A stretch of 64,000 nucleotides of DNA from Ascochyta rabiei (Eukaryota > Ascomycota > Dothideomycetes > Pleosporales > Didymellaceae): NCBI RefSeq assembly GCF_004011695.2, contig NC_082415.1:1722715-1786714 (forward strand), given 5' to 3'. The position numbers and the translations under genes were made by a program. The stretch's first letter is position 1. Each line of letters begins with the position of its first letter. The notes under the pieces are model-generated. The model was given only the letters and a program-made list of their open reading frames with translations. It searched no databases and was not told the origin of the DNA. Below, piece after piece: positions 1-11,920 of the stretch.

Positions 1-455
1 TAACCTACTCTTTCTGTAGCCCTTTTTAGCTTATGTGTGTAGGGTAGCGTAGGATCTATATCTATTCCTTTGTTAATTACCCAGCGCTTATATAAGGAGC
101 TTCCTTACAATAAAAGGGTAGCAGAGTTTTTTTTTTTAGCTGATTTTGTAGATTAAGAGCCTGCACTAGGTGCGTGTCTAGCTTAAGAAAGTAGTGAGAA
201 CCTATAGGATATCTATTTATGTCTTTTCTTATAGTGCGTAAGAAAGAGCTTTTTACTATAGTACTCCTTAGTTAATAGTATCTACAATTCCCTTCTTCTT
301 CCTTTTGGCATATTAAACAGATCCTAGCAAATTCTTTAGAACAGCTTAGCAGGCTTTTTATACTCTTGTCTAGAAACTACTTGCTTAGCATAGGTTGTAG
401 CACAGATTTAGTAGTCCTTTTAGAGTGTCCTATTAATACGTATGCCGCGTGCTTA
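1..455. other. Unassigned AT-rich, RIP-like sequence
   Basis: No open frame or recognised domain. The minus strand has a stretch with few stops at about 150-390 that could be a decayed coding region, but I cannot assign it. The truncated LTR starts abruptly at its right edge near 456, so this is probably a different repeat that interrupts or abuts the retroelement. Confidence 0.4.
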
Positions 456-658
456 CTGTTAGGCGCTGGGCCTAGGGGTACCTCTGCTAGTCTTAGCGAG
501 CTACTATAGGGCTAGTCAGCCCAGACTATATAAAGGTGTTAGAGGTTATTACTAATACTCCAGTAATTAGTCTTACTACTACATACTACGTACCTTAATA
601 CACCTACTGTCCTCTTTAACCCTATCCTCCCTTATAATTGCTTTGTACACTCTTTACC
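456..658 (+). repeat. Truncated 5' LTR of chromovirus
   Basis: About 200 bp that match 7493-7694 closely by eye: GGGCCTAGGGGTACC, the promoter-like ACTATATAAAGGTGTTAGAGG, and the tail CTTTGTACACTCTTTAC are in both. The upstream ~190 bp of the other LTR copy are missing here, so the U3 side has been lost or replaced. The TATATAA inside both copies is a likely TATA box of the element. The inverted copy at 16985-17372 shares the same landmarks. Confidence 0.7.
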
Positions 659-899
659 TTCTAATTGCTCTTACATTATAATTAAAGATAGACCTAAGCT
701 ACTATAAGTCTTAAACTAAATTATCTAGGCTTGCTGTCCTTAGAGAGGGACTAAGACCACCTACCTGTAGGAGAGCTAGTAGAGCGTGAGGTAACACCTC
801 CCTCTACAGATAAGGAGATACCTTAACAGACACTAAGTGTCTATAGTGCCTTAAGAGGATCTGTAGGTCCTCTAGGCAGTATACCTTACCCTAGAATTT

Positions 900-1935
900 G
901 TATCTGTAGGGCAGCTTTAGCTAGAAAGGGTTAGAATAGCCTAGAAGTAGGTAATTAACAACAGGAGTTAGAAAACTTGCGCAAATAGTTGTAAGAGACA
1001 AAAGATTGCAAGGAACTTTCTTCTCTTTGTAAACTTAGACGCAAATATAACAAAGGAGATCTAGTAATAATCCTATCCTTCTAAAAAGTACTAGAAGAGG
1101 TAGAGAAACTATAATCTTCTGTATCTATAAATCTTCTACAACCTAAACCCCTACAGAAGTACGTAAAGCGTAACTACGCTAAATATAACTGTTAGGAGAG
1201 AGATTGTAAGGCATACTTCCTCTAATCCCTAGTTAATTTCCTTACAGAGGAACAAAAGATCAACTTTGGCGTAAGGTACCTCTTAGAGAACCTAAAGACG
1301 TTGTAGTAGGCTTACTACACAACTAACTGCTGTAATTAGCTAACCTAGGAACTAACGTAGTAAGAGCTAAAAAGAATTATGCTAGATGCTCTAGGAACGC
1401 TAGCTAAATGCAAGCAAGCAGCTTACAAATCCTTAAAGCAATACAAGCAGTAGAAATCTTAGTTCCCTACAGATCTGTTAGATTTTATGCGTCTACTATA
1501 GGAAGAACTAGGTAACTTACACATGCTAGAGCTCTAAGTTCTAGAATATATTACTGCACTGCTACCTAGTATATAAAAAGACTTGTTCCTAATCTCCTAT
1601 AAATAAAGGGATACAATCCTAAAGGTAGAGAAGTAAGCTAACATTATTAACTAGAGACTAGGTTATTATAGCTAACAGCTACCTAAGAAGACTCTAGCTA
1701 AGGGTAAGATAACTAACAAAGGACTATAGAAGCACTAATTTAGTAACTCTAGGTTAGAAAGGAATATAAAAACCTTAAAAAAGGTGTTTAAGTCTAAGAA
1801 GTTCTGTAAGGAGCTAGTAAAGGGCAAAAAGGGCTAAGATAGGCTACATAAAGGCTAAAACGTGTGTCTTAAGTGCAGAGAAACTAGTTACTACTGCCCT
1901 AACTGCCTAAAGCCAAAGTTAAACTAGAGAGACCC
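900..1935 (+). pseudogene. Gypsy gag relic (capsid + zinc knuckle)
   Basis: A coding-like frame broken by many TAG/TAA codons at former Gln and Trp positions. Near 1250-1500 it reads as a capsid-like segment (EEQKINFGVRYLLENL). At 1865-1906 lies a nucleocapsid zinc knuckle, C-x2-C-x4-Y-x4-C. The third ligand is TAC (Tyr) where the family has CAC (His), the expected C-to-T change. The knuckle is in a different frame from the downstream protease, so either an indel lies between ~1910 and 2030 or the element used a gag-pol frame change; the sequence does not decide. No start codon can be fixed. Confidence 0.75.
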
Positions 1936-2036
1936 TGCAGAGGAAAAGACAAGGGGCCTAAGACCTAATATCCTCTCTTATAGCCTATATTAAATTATCT
2001 AAGAAGAAGAAGAAGAATATCTCTCTTTATAAGGCA

Positions 2037-2290
2037 GTGTACCTAGAACATATATGCCTACTTACAGTTAAAGCATCTATAGGCAACGCAGAGAACGTGG
2101 AAGCCCTAATAGATAGAGGGTTACAACTAAACTTAATTTTAGTTCTCCTAGCAAAGGAGCAGGATCTAGAGGTTACACTATTAAATAAAATATTGGCTAA
2201 AGGTGTAGGCAGAGCAGAATTGCCTATCTATAGAGTAACTACAGCAGAAGTATCTATTATTAACTCCTGTAGAAGACAGGGGGTCTAACA
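2037..2290 (+). pseudogene. Gypsy aspartic protease relic
   Basis: An 83-codon open stretch containing ALIDRG (residues 23-28), the position of the retropepsin DSG/DTG active-site triad, followed by hydrophobic LNLILVLLA. The catalytic Asp is kept and the middle residue is Arg instead of Ser/Thr. The frame continues through stops into the reverse transcriptase. The whole is one pol polyprotein relic, not a separate gene. Confidence 0.65.
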
Positions 2291-2399
2291 GATACCTTTT
2301 GTAGTTACAGACCTACAAAGGTACAAGATATACCTTAGATTACCCTAGAATAATTAGAAAAACCCTAAGCTAAGCTATTTAAGCTAGCGTATACTCTTC

Positions 2400-3960
2400 G
2401 AAGGGAAGAAGTATAGGGACTTTCCTAAACTAGAGAAAATAGCGTTAGAAGATGCTAAAGAGTTTAAACGTACTATAAGAAGTCCCTTAGTATACATTTA
2501 AATATGTATAGTAAACTTAGTAGGTACACATAACCTAATATCTGCTAAAAAGGGCCTAATTCTAGAAGTGTATCGCAATTATGCGCACTTAGGATTAGAA
2601 GACAACAATTAGGTCCTACCAGAGCATAGAGAGAACAACCTAACAATTAATATTGTAGAAAGAGCTACTCCTCTATACTAACTGTTATATAGGCTATCTG
2701 TAACAGAATTAGAGATACTTAGGAAGTATCTAGTAGAATATCTACAACGTGGTGAGATATAACACTTAAGGTCGCCAGCAGGGGCGCCTATTCCCTTTTT
2801 AAAGAAGAAAGACAGCAACCTATAACTGTGTGTAGACTATAGAGGTCTAAACAAGATTACAGTTAAAAACCACTATCTATTACTACTAATTATAGAGTTA
2901 TAAAAACAACTAGCATAAGCTAGGTTCTATACTAAACTTGATATATATAAGGCGTATTACTGTATCTAAATTAAGGAAGAGGATAAGTAGAAGACTGCTT
3001 TTTAAACTAGGTATAGACATTTTAGGTATATAGTAATGCTATTTAGACATATAAATGCTCCTGCCTAATTTTAGGCCTATATAAATAAGGCACTAATAGG
3101 ATTAGTTAATGTAACTTATATAATGTATCTAGACAACATATTATTATACTCTAAGATCGAGTAAGACCACGTTAGACACGTAAAGGAGGTCTTAGAGAGG
3201 CTTTGCAAAGCGAACCTCTATATACGCTTAGATAAATGTAAATAGCACTGTTAACGCACAAAGTACCTTAGGTACATAGTCTTGCCTAAAGGGGTAAGCA
3301 TTAACCTAGACAGGGTTAAAACAATCTAAGAATAGCTAATCCTGCGCACAGTTTGTAATATATAAGTATTTATAGGCTTTATAAACTACTATTAGAAGTT
3401 TATTATAGGGTTTTCTAGAATAGCCTTGCTATTAACCTAATTAACCTAGAAAGGGCTAAATTTGGCCGAATCTAGTTAAGTAATAAGGAAGGTAGGGAGT
3501 TAGCCCTATAAGCTAAATAAAGAATCCCTATAAGCTATCTAGAATATAAAGGACTTATTTATTAACGTACCTATCTTAGTCCATTTTGAAACTAGGAGAC
3601 AGACTAGGATAGAGGTAGATGCCTCTAGAGGCGCTATTTCAGGAATTCTCAGTTAACTAGTCCCTAGGGAGGGAAAGCTAGCCTAATAGAGGCCTGTAGA
3701 CTTCTATTTAAAGAAGTTAATCTAAGCTAAATACAAATACAATACTTATAACTATAAACTTCTTACAATAGTCTAAAGCCTACAACATTAGCAGAGATAC
3801 TTAGACAGTAACTTCTTTAAGATCTTAACAGATTACTAAAACCTAAAATAGTTTAAAGAGACAAAGGTTCTTAGCTATTAGTAAGTAAGGGCATACTTAG
3901 TGCTATCTAAGTTTAACTTTATAATTACTTATTACGTAGGGTCTACAAACCCTATAAATA
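2400..3960 (+). pseudogene. Gypsy reverse transcriptase-RNase H relic
   Basis: The same frame as the protease gives VDYRGLNKIT near 2835 (RT motif). YLDNILLYSK at 3126-3155 is the catalytic YxDD box, with the second Asp changed to Asn (GAC to AAC, a G-to-A change). The RNase H start IEVDASRGAISGIL lies near 3610-3650. Many Gln and Trp codons are TAG. The order protease-RT-RNase H fits Ty3/Gypsy (Metaviridae) and not Copia. Dead. Confidence 0.88.
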
Positions 3961-4309
3961 GACCCTTACAGTGTCCTAACTATATAAAAGAGACGTAAGA
4001 CTACTTATAAAAGTATAATAAGGCTTTTATACAACTGCTTTAGAAGATCCTAACTAGGAGGAACCCTAATACTCCCCTAGTAGCGGCTATAACCCTTTAT
4101 TTGTCTGTAAAAGGAAGAAAGGACATAAGGGATCTTAAAAGAGAAGAATTAAGAGAGAACATTTACATAGAGCCGACAACAGACTTAGACAGCACAGACA
4201 AACTCCCTAGTACTAAAAAAGAGTAAAGCGACGTTAAAATAGGATAAAATAACCTAGGAAAAGACAATATAGCTAAGGAGAAGCGCATCTTGCTTATAAG
4301 ACTAGAAGA

Positions 4310-5640
4310 TAAGGTGTAAGTAATTAAAGAATGTTATAATAACCTAATGTTAGGACACTTTAGAGCACAAAAGACCTTAGAGAAGATTCAGCGCAGATAC
4401 ACCTAGAAGGGCGTTACTAAGAACGTATCTAACTACTGCTACAACTACTTAGTATGTAGTAGATTAACTGCTGCTTAACACAAACTGTACAGGTTATTAC
4501 AACCTTAGCTAGTGCTAAGCTAACTATAGGAGTACGCGACAATAGATTTTATTACAGAATTACCCCCTAGTAAGGTAGCTAGGTTAGTGTACAACTCTAT
4601 ACTAGTATTAGTATACAAATTAAATAAAGTGTTATACTATATACTAGCTAGAGCTAATTAGGATAGAAAAGATCTAGCATATGCCTAGATTAGAGAAATT
4701 ATCTAACTACACAGCGCCCCAGCACAAATTATCTCAGATTAGGGGCTGTTAATGAATTTAAACACATAGGAAACCTTTAACCACTATTTAAATTTAAGAA
4801 GAGTCTTAACGTTAGCCTATTATCCTTAGAGAGATAGCTAAACAGAAAGGTAAAACCAGACTCTTAAACAGTACTTATATTGATACTGTACTCTAAAACA
4901 GACAATTAGGCCCTATAGATTTTAATTATAGAACTTATGTTTAATAATAGCATTAACGCATCTATAAATATAACACTTTTCTAAGCCTGTTACAGTATAG
5001 ATCTAAGGGGCACAGATTAGCCTACTTTAGCATTAAAAGGCAGAGAATCTCCCCTTATAAAGGAATTAGCTACTAGAGTTTTTTCCTTATAAGCTACTAA
5101 TAAAGCAAACATAGATAAGTTAAACAAGTATTAAATAAAACACTTAGACAAGAAACAACTACTAGCACCCTTGAAAGTAGGCAACAAAGTACTAGTCTCT
5201 AGTAAAAACTTTAGGACAGTACGCCTAAGAAAGAAGCAAGACTAGAAATACCTAGGACCTAGGACTATTATAGCCTGGATTAGCCCTAGTGCATATAGAG
5301 TAGACCTGCTAGGAATAAAAGGGATCTACCTAGTATTCTATGCGTTACTGTTAGACCTATATATACTAAGAAGTTAACTTCTAACTATATAGGAACAAAT
5401 ACAAGAACCTATAGTTAAAGGGGAAGAGAAGGTGTAGGATGTAGAGAAAGTCCTTAATAGAAGGCAATTAGCTAACAGACAATAGGAGTACCTTATTAAG
5501 TAGGACAGATTCCCTAACTTAGAAAACTCCTAGGAAATTAGCACAAATCTTTCTAAAGAAGGGCTAAAACAATACTAGAAAATAATAAAGTAACTACTTA
5601 TACTGCGTAATAAGACATTATAGTTAAGGTCTAAAAAAGG
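4310..5640 (+). pseudogene. Gypsy integrase with C-terminal chromodomain relic
   Basis: Starts with an integrase HHCC-type zinc region (LGHFRAQKTL ... YCYNYLVC, 4340-4455). Then come the catalytic core positions ATIDFITELPPSK (first Asp, near 4543) and IISD followed by a stop (second Asp, 4733-4745). After the core, KYLGPRTI near 5245 resembles the GPY/F module. At about 5420-5590 the frame reads EKVLNRRQLANRQ..EYLIK..RFPNLENS, a recognisable chromodomain, which places the element among the chromoviruses. Chromodomains of this group are thought to guide integration to heterochromatin. RIP stops are frequent. Confidence 0.85.
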
Positions 5641-5649
5641 GAGGGACTA

Positions 5650-7300
5650 AAAAGGCTAAATACCTTTACTTAATTATGATTTTTCCCTATAGGGTTTTTT
5701 TAATTAATAAGTGTTTAATAGTTTACGCTAAGGGAAAACATAACCCTTTCTTACCCTAAGAAATACAAACTAGCTAAAGTTAACATCTTTTAGCCTATTT
5801 TAGCTATTTCTAATATAAGGAAATAAAGAAAGTTTTACGCTACGTTATATAGTTATAAATTATATAAATATAGAAGAATTAGTATAGAAGAACATCTTCC
5901 TAGTATTATTTAGATTATCTATGAGTATAATGCACCTAAATACTATAATAGCCTAAAACTATCTACTAACTATAAACTTAGGTATTATTAATTTAAACCT
6001 TCTATTATAGGGAACATCTACTAACTAAGACTGCTACTACAGGCACAAGTAGAAGCCTTGCAACTACAAGTCTTCTTAGCAGTAGCAGCGGCAGCGGTAG
6101 TATTAGCAGCGGCCTGCTTAGCAGCCTCCTGCTCCTCCTGCTCCTCCTAGAGCTAACTAAGGGTCTTTCTAGTACCTGTAATCTAATACTTTAACTATAA
6201 AAGAAGTTAGATATTGCTAAAATAGGTTAAAACGTGCTATAATTCCTTCTTATAGGGGGTAATAGGCGCGTCTAGATTAGTCTTACTACTACTCTCCTCT
6301 AACATCTTCTCTCGCTTTATCTCAGCCTTAACAGCGCTAGACTTAGATTAATCTTGCTTCTTAACGTAGATGCTAGATAAGGTTAACTTATATACGTAAG
6401 TGTTACTATTATAGAGTGTAAGCAGGTCTTCCTGCAGCAAATAGTTCCTATAAAGGTTATATTATGCTATAATAGACTAAAAAGAGACAGAACGTACTCT
6501 TAAATTATACCTAGGAACAAGCTAGCCTAGTTAATAACAGCCTTGCCAAACATAGTCTTCTTGTTAATAGACATAGGCGCAGTAGTAGCAGGTATTACAG
6601 GGGTAGTCTTAACGCTAGCTAGATTAACAATAGCAGTATAAGCAGCAGTAACTATGCAACAACTAGAATAAAGGCACGCTATGTTGCTAGAAAGCCCTAA
6701 ATAGCTGGTAGCATACTTATTAGGGCTCTAAATATATTAAAAGATGCTAAAATAAGCTAAAAGGAGATAAAACACATACTAATAATCAATTCTTGTTGCT
6801 ATTATAACATTCTCTATAGTAGTAGGCCTAGGGGTCCCTATAACGCAGGCTACCCTATAAAGCCAGGTTAATAGAGAATTAACAGTCCCTATTAACATTA
6901 CTATTAGCAATGTGGTAGAGGCACAGCATGCAGTACTACTGGCGGTCCTGCTGTTTACGGAAATGTTAATCTTGTAGTAAGTAGGCATAGACATAACGGC
7001 TATAGCAAATAGTAGTTAGTAACAGTTAGTAACAGTTAGTAGTGGGCGGTAGCGGTTAGGGACGGTCTGAAAAGGTTACTAGGGCGTATTGTGCGGTGCT
7101 ATCTGCCAAAACGTGTCAGAACATGCCAGAAAGACCTAGAAAATCCCTTAGCTATCTTTACAAAAGTGCTAGACAGAATAGATAGCTTATATGCTGCTAG
7201 CCTCCTGGTTAGAGCTTTAGCCTGCGCAAACGGCTGCCTAGACCCTAGAGGTAAAGTAAGAGGTAAGAGAGGATAAGAGGTAAGAGAGGATTTCTGTTTA
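5650..7300. other. Unassigned region between pol and 3' LTR
   Basis: No confident gene. The minus strand has coding-like stretches with RIP-type stops: an Ala/Glu/Gln-rich segment at 6060-6180 (EEQEEQEAAKQAA type) and a 71-residue frame at 6779-6994. They may belong to one decayed minus-strand gene covering ~6000-7000. Short direct repeats (AACAGTTAGT) occur at 7010-7040. The stretch lies inside the retroelement boundaries, so it could also be an additional antisense gene or spacer of that element. Confidence 0.35.
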
Positions 7301-7305
7301 ACTTT

Positions 7306-7694
7306 TACTAGGTAAAGGCAGAATCAGTATTAAGCCCCATCTAACCTTACAAGGTGTCACAAACGCCTAAACCTAGTTAGAATTAGCTAGAACGGGACAG
7401 ACAGAGTAAACACGTCTAAAGTTAGGCTAAAACAATACAGTATTATAAATTATACCATTATCTAAGCCAAACAATCTAGAGAAGGGAGGCATTATTAGGC
7501 GCTAGGCCTAGGGGTACCTCTGCTAGCCTTGGCAAGCTACTATAGGGCTAGTTAGCCCAGACTATATAAAGGTGTTAGAGGTTATCGCTAATACTCTAGT
7601 AATTAGTCTTGTTACTACATACTACGTACCTTAATACACCTACTATCCTCTTTAACCCTATCCTCCCTCTTAATCGCTTTGTACACTCTTTACA
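7306..7694 (+). repeat. 3' LTR of chromovirus
   Basis: About 390 bp. The right two thirds match the truncated LTR at 456-658. The whole matches, in inverted orientation, 16985-17372. It ends with CTCTTTACA, a plausible CA terminus. The exact left edge is uncertain because homology with the inverted copy reaches back to ACTAGGT near 7306. It contains TATATAA near 7563. A LINE fragment follows it directly. Confidence 0.72.
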
Positions 7695-7739
7695 CTTATC
7701 CACTTTACTTCAAGCTAAAAAGCAGAAAACTACACTCTT

Positions 7740-9545
7740 ATCCTGCTAGACATGTCTATAATAACTCCAAAAAAGACTGTTTAATGGCTAGGAATCTACT
7801 TTAACAACAGGCTCTCCTTTAAGGAGCATGCTGCCACAAGGATTAGCTAAGCAAGAAACGCCTTCTACAGAATGTGCAGACTAGTAAACAGCAACAAAGG
7901 CCTTACACCTACTGCCCTCTAACAAATATACCTAGCCTGTGTTACTAGCAGAGCAGACTATAGATTCTAGGTCTTCTAGAAGCAACAAGCTAGAATAGCA
8001 AAACAACTATAAGGACTACAGAACCTAGCACTTAGGAAAATCTTAGGCACCTTCCTAACCTCACCTATAATACCCTAAGAGGTAGAGGTAGCACTAACCC
8101 CTCCTACTATAAGGCTAAACACTGCAATAAGAAAGTACGCCTTTAAAGCTAGGAGGCTTCTAAAGAACTACCCTATCTACACTGCTACAACACAGCTAAA
8201 ATCCACCCTACAAAACACAGACCTAGACTCCAGCGCAGAGCAAAGAGAGGTTAACTATACTAGGCTAAGAATAGGACCTTCTATACAGCTTATGCAAATT
8301 ACACAGTCTATAGAAAAGGCTATACCTAGCATAAGAGAAGAGAAACTAAAAGACTTCTACTTCTGCCCGTGGAACAAGGCTATTGCATACCAAATTAAAA
8401 TCTTAAAACTACTAAAAGAAGAAGAAGCAAAAGCACATAAAACAAAGATGCTACAGAAAGTAGGAAGTAATGTACTAGCTATCTACACAGACGCTTCTTC
8501 TATAGAGGGAGGCCTAGGTATAGGAGTAGGAATTACAGTCCTAGACTACAAACAAGAGCCTAAGGAAATCTACACTACAAACTATAACATTAGCAAAGGC
8601 TAAATTGTGTTCAACAGAGAACTAGAAGGCATAATAAGAGGCTTTACAATTGCAGCTACTATAGCTACTACAGAACAGGACGTCTAAGTCTTTAAAGACA
8701 ACCAGGCAGCTATCCTAAGACTAAGAACTCCTTTAAACAAGCCTAGACAGGCTTAGCAAATACGCTGCATAAAGGTAGCTAAAACTATTAAAGATAAAGG
8801 AGCCACAATCAGCCTTAAATAGACCCCTAGCCATTAGGACATTGCAGAAAACAAGAAAGTAGACTCTCTAGCAAAAGAAGCAACAAAAAAGAGGCCTACC
8901 TCTAAAGAATAAGCATTGCTATAACTAGAATTTAAGTTAAAGCTATTACAACAGACATATTAGATTACAAACTAGGTACCTACACAGCTAAAGCAACCCT
9001 AAGGAAAACAGACACCTACATAGCAAAATACTAGCTAGGACTAACAAACAGGATAAAACTACCTAAAAACACTAAAAGAGAGGTGGCAAGTACCTACTAC
9101 TAACTAAAACTAGGATATAGATATAATAAAGCATACCTCTACAACATATAGAAGGTAGATAACAACAGATGTATATACAGCTACACACAAATAACACAAC
9201 ACCTTCTACTTAGCTATAAAGAATATAGACAAGTAAGGAAAATAATGCAGGACAGCCTACAAGGACAACAACTTTCAATGCAACTACTACTACACACAAC
9301 CTAGGGAGTTCTAGCTACTCTAGCTTTTATTTTAGATACTAGAAAAGTCACCTGTAAGTGGTACCTATAATAAACAACAGAAACCTAAAAAATGCTGTTA
9401 ACTCCCTAGAGCATAGGCTCTCACTACAGGACTCTGAACACTTATTTACTATCTCCTTTTACAAACACGCTCCTTATATTACTAGAGTAGCTTAACTGCT
9501 CTCGTCTTATATAGTCTTAGACTTACATAGGACGTTAAACTTATT
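7740..9545 (+). pseudogene. LINE (Tad/I-like) ORF2 3' part: RT thumb + RNase H
   Basis: With TAG read as Gln/Trp, the frame gives the C-terminal RT region (VTSRADYRFQ, LRKILGTF, near 7930-8060). Next is an RNase H domain: YTDASSIEGGLGIGVG near 8487-8535, NRELEGIIRGF near 8610, DNQAAILRLR near 8700, and TPSHQDIAENKKVDSLAKEA near 8825-8880. These carry the D-E-D-D pattern of cellular-type RNase H as found at the end of I/Tad-clade LINE ORF2. The open parts are short (8292-8603). The 5' part is missing, typical of LINE truncation. The 3' end shares sequence with 19075 onward up to AGGACGTTAAACTTA near 9545. Confidence 0.85.
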
Positions 9546-9559
9546 AATTAATTAATAGA

Positions 9560-10690
9560 TCAATTAATTAATCTAGGCAGCAGCACTTCTAAAGAAACAT
9601 CTCTACCTTAAATTTATTAGCAATAGTGTTATACAGCAGCATATAATCCCTTAAGAACACCCTCTTAGCTATATTAATAAACATACAGCTCCTGCTATAG
9701 AACCGCAGGTTAGTAACCCTATCCTACACTATCTCCCACGCCTAGTAGGTAGTTGCTAGACTAACGCCTAGCTCTTCTATGTAGGTAAGCTTTGTGTTCT
9801 TAGCATTTATAAAGAGCGTAGCACCCTTAAAACAACTTAGGCCTAGGTCCTTAGTAATTCTCTCTAGGACAGACGTCTACAGCCTATTAAGGTGTTTAGC
9901 CTACAGCGTAAACGTTAGGATCTGCTCTTATAAGCTGTTCTTGTTCTACAGAGCCTCTTTAGATATTATAGTAATATCTATAGCAGCAATGTCCTCTAAG
10001 TAAGGGTAGTACTTAATTCTAGCAGCTAGCACTAGCTTATTTAGCGCAGGGAGCAGCACTGCGTCTAGCTAGAGCTGCTAGTCTTACTTACTAAGGAAGT
10101 TACTAAACTTATATAAGGACCTAAGATAAAGCTTAGAGAAGAAGACGTATATAAGTAGTAACTAGATACTGCCTATAATAGCGCTAAAGTAGTAGTATAG
10201 GATCTTGTATAGTAGGAGTATTATAGTTATTAGCTTGTTATAAGCGTTATATACCCTAATAGTTAGGCTAAAGTATATATTAGTGTTTAGATTAAGGGTA
10301 GTATACGCCTAGGAGTACTACTTAATCCCCTACTGTGTAAATGCTAGGCTGCTAGGAAAGTAACACACGCTGTCTATGTTAAACATTTCATTAATACTGC
10401 AATCTTTATTACTGCTGTTGTAGTACTGCTTTAGGCACAGGCTGTAGGGCAGGTTCTTATTGCCTGTACCAGCGTCCTTAGGGCAGGCGTCTAGGCTTAT
10501 GCCCTTAAATGCAGCCTTTAAGTCAAGTCCTTTAGGCAGCGGAGACTGTTTTACTATTATCTTAGGGTTGTTAATAACGTCTAGAAGCAGTCTGCCCCTG
10601 TTATGCACTCTAGTAAGGAGGCGTGTTATCTGCTTAAGACCCTTATAGATAGAGTGCACATCTAGCTGCTTATAGTGCGCGTAGTAATTT
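9560..10690 (-). pseudogene. Unidentified protein relic
   Basis: On the minus strand a long frame with RIP-type stops runs from the segment MHSIYKGLKQITRLLT (10659 downward) through GLDLKAAFKGISLDAC, NLPYSLCLKQYYN, ILLLYKILYYYFSAIIGSI, LYLRSLYKFSNFLSK and KYYPYLEDIAAIDIT, to RITKDLGLSCFKGATLF, NTKLTYIEELGVSLA and RDYMLLYNTIANKF near 9600. The amino-acid quality is good, so this was a real gene of at least ~360 codons. I do not recognise the family. The RIP suggests it was repetitive (element-borne or a subtelomeric family). Confidence 0.55.
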
Positions 10691-10739
10691 AACTCTACCT
10701 TCTTATACTCTTTATATATACAGCCTTAGAAGTTCTATA

Positions 10740-11820
10740 GTTACCTTATAAGCTTATACGCTCTTTACTCTATAGGTAGTATTACGCTGGCAAAAGGGTA
10801 GGGGGTACCCTGGGGTTAGGTAGGGGTTAGGTACAGTCCGCACGGACGTTAGGTAGGGGTAGGGTAGGGGTAGGGTCCACATAAGGTAGGGGTAGGGTAG
10901 GGTCTGCACAGACGTTAGGTAGGGGTAGGGCAGGGTAGGGTTTAGGGTAGGGTCTGTAGGGAAGAGGTAGGCCTAAGTAGGGCCTATAGGTGTCGGCGTG
11001 TAACTCTTTAACTAAAGCAGTTATTGCAAAACTTTGTACTGCAGAAATGTAGAGCGAAAGAAGCGCTTTTAAACGGTCCATATACCAGTAGGTTTGGCGT
11101 TAATACATCTTTTAAGTTAAAATTAATAAACAGTGACACAAACAGTGTAAACGGGCAGAGGAGAAGACAGGGTAGACACTTAGCTGTAAGATAGCAGCAA
11201 GCAGGTTAGCGTTAAGGCAGAGATAGATTTAGAGGGGAGACGCAGGTTAGAGTTAGGGTTACCCGTATTAAAGGGAAGTAGTCGACAGCACTGGAAAGGA
11301 AGCAGAGGCCCCGATAGAGAGTAGATAACAAAACATCAGCAAACACAGAGGCCTTAAGCCCAGATCCCGTTAGCCGCTAGCTGTTAGCTGTTGTTATCCG
11401 TTACGGCAGTTCGTAACGAAGAATTGGGTTAACAGCCCCGTTAAAGCAAAGAAGTTTATGAAACTTTGAATTAAGAAGTTTAATTCAGGAAAAGTTGAGA
11501 TTAAGGAAAGGTGAATGAAGGAGCAAGACAATCAAAGGAAAGTGGAGAAAGCAGAGAGTTGGGTTGTAAGAGAAAAAAAGAGAGAAGCGGTAAAGAACGC
11601 GGTGGGCCCGTAAGAAGCTGTCAAGAGAGAGGAAGGAGGGGAGGGCGGCGGGCCTGTGGATGTGCCCCCGGTGCGTAGCGACTGAATCCGCGCATTGAGT
11701 GCACGGACACGGTACCGAACGCCATCAACACTAGCTTTCAATACGAAACAACTACTAAATATGCAAAAAATTAGATATGTGGTTAATAGGATTTGTGCAT
11801 TGCGCAGTAGCATGCATTAC
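10740..11820. repeat. Internal block of subtelomeric and telomere-like repeats
   Basis: 10796-10975 is a degenerate G-rich array of GGTAGGGGTAGGG and GTTAGGTAGGGGT units alternating with GTCYGCACRGACGTTAGG. 11105-11280 matches 32029-32210 (AAAATTAATAAACAGTRACACAAACAGTG and the following ~150 bp). 11600-11690 contains GGTGGGCCCGT and GTGGATGTGCCCCCGG, the same motifs as the blocks after the TLH genes (31560, 50740, 60600). This is an internalised piece of chromosome-end sequence some 53 kb from the present telomere. Confidence 0.75.
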
Positions 11821-11920
11821 GCGCATAGGCACAGGTACCCTTAAAAGATACACAAAGTCATTTGTCACAGCGTTGAGCTAGAACGCTACCGAGACGGGAG
11901 ATGTTAACGTGCGTCCTAAT

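Noticed and set aside
9540..9572. AT-rich palindrome TTAATTAATTAAT...ATTAATTAATC at the LINE end
   Set aside because: Simple low-complexity TTAA repeats form self-complementary strings easily; it is not shared clearly with the second LINE copy.
10827..11081. Pro/Leu/Tyr-rich minus-strand frame (PYPKPYPALPLP)
   Set aside because: Translation of the telomere-like GGTAGGGGTAGGG array, not a gene.
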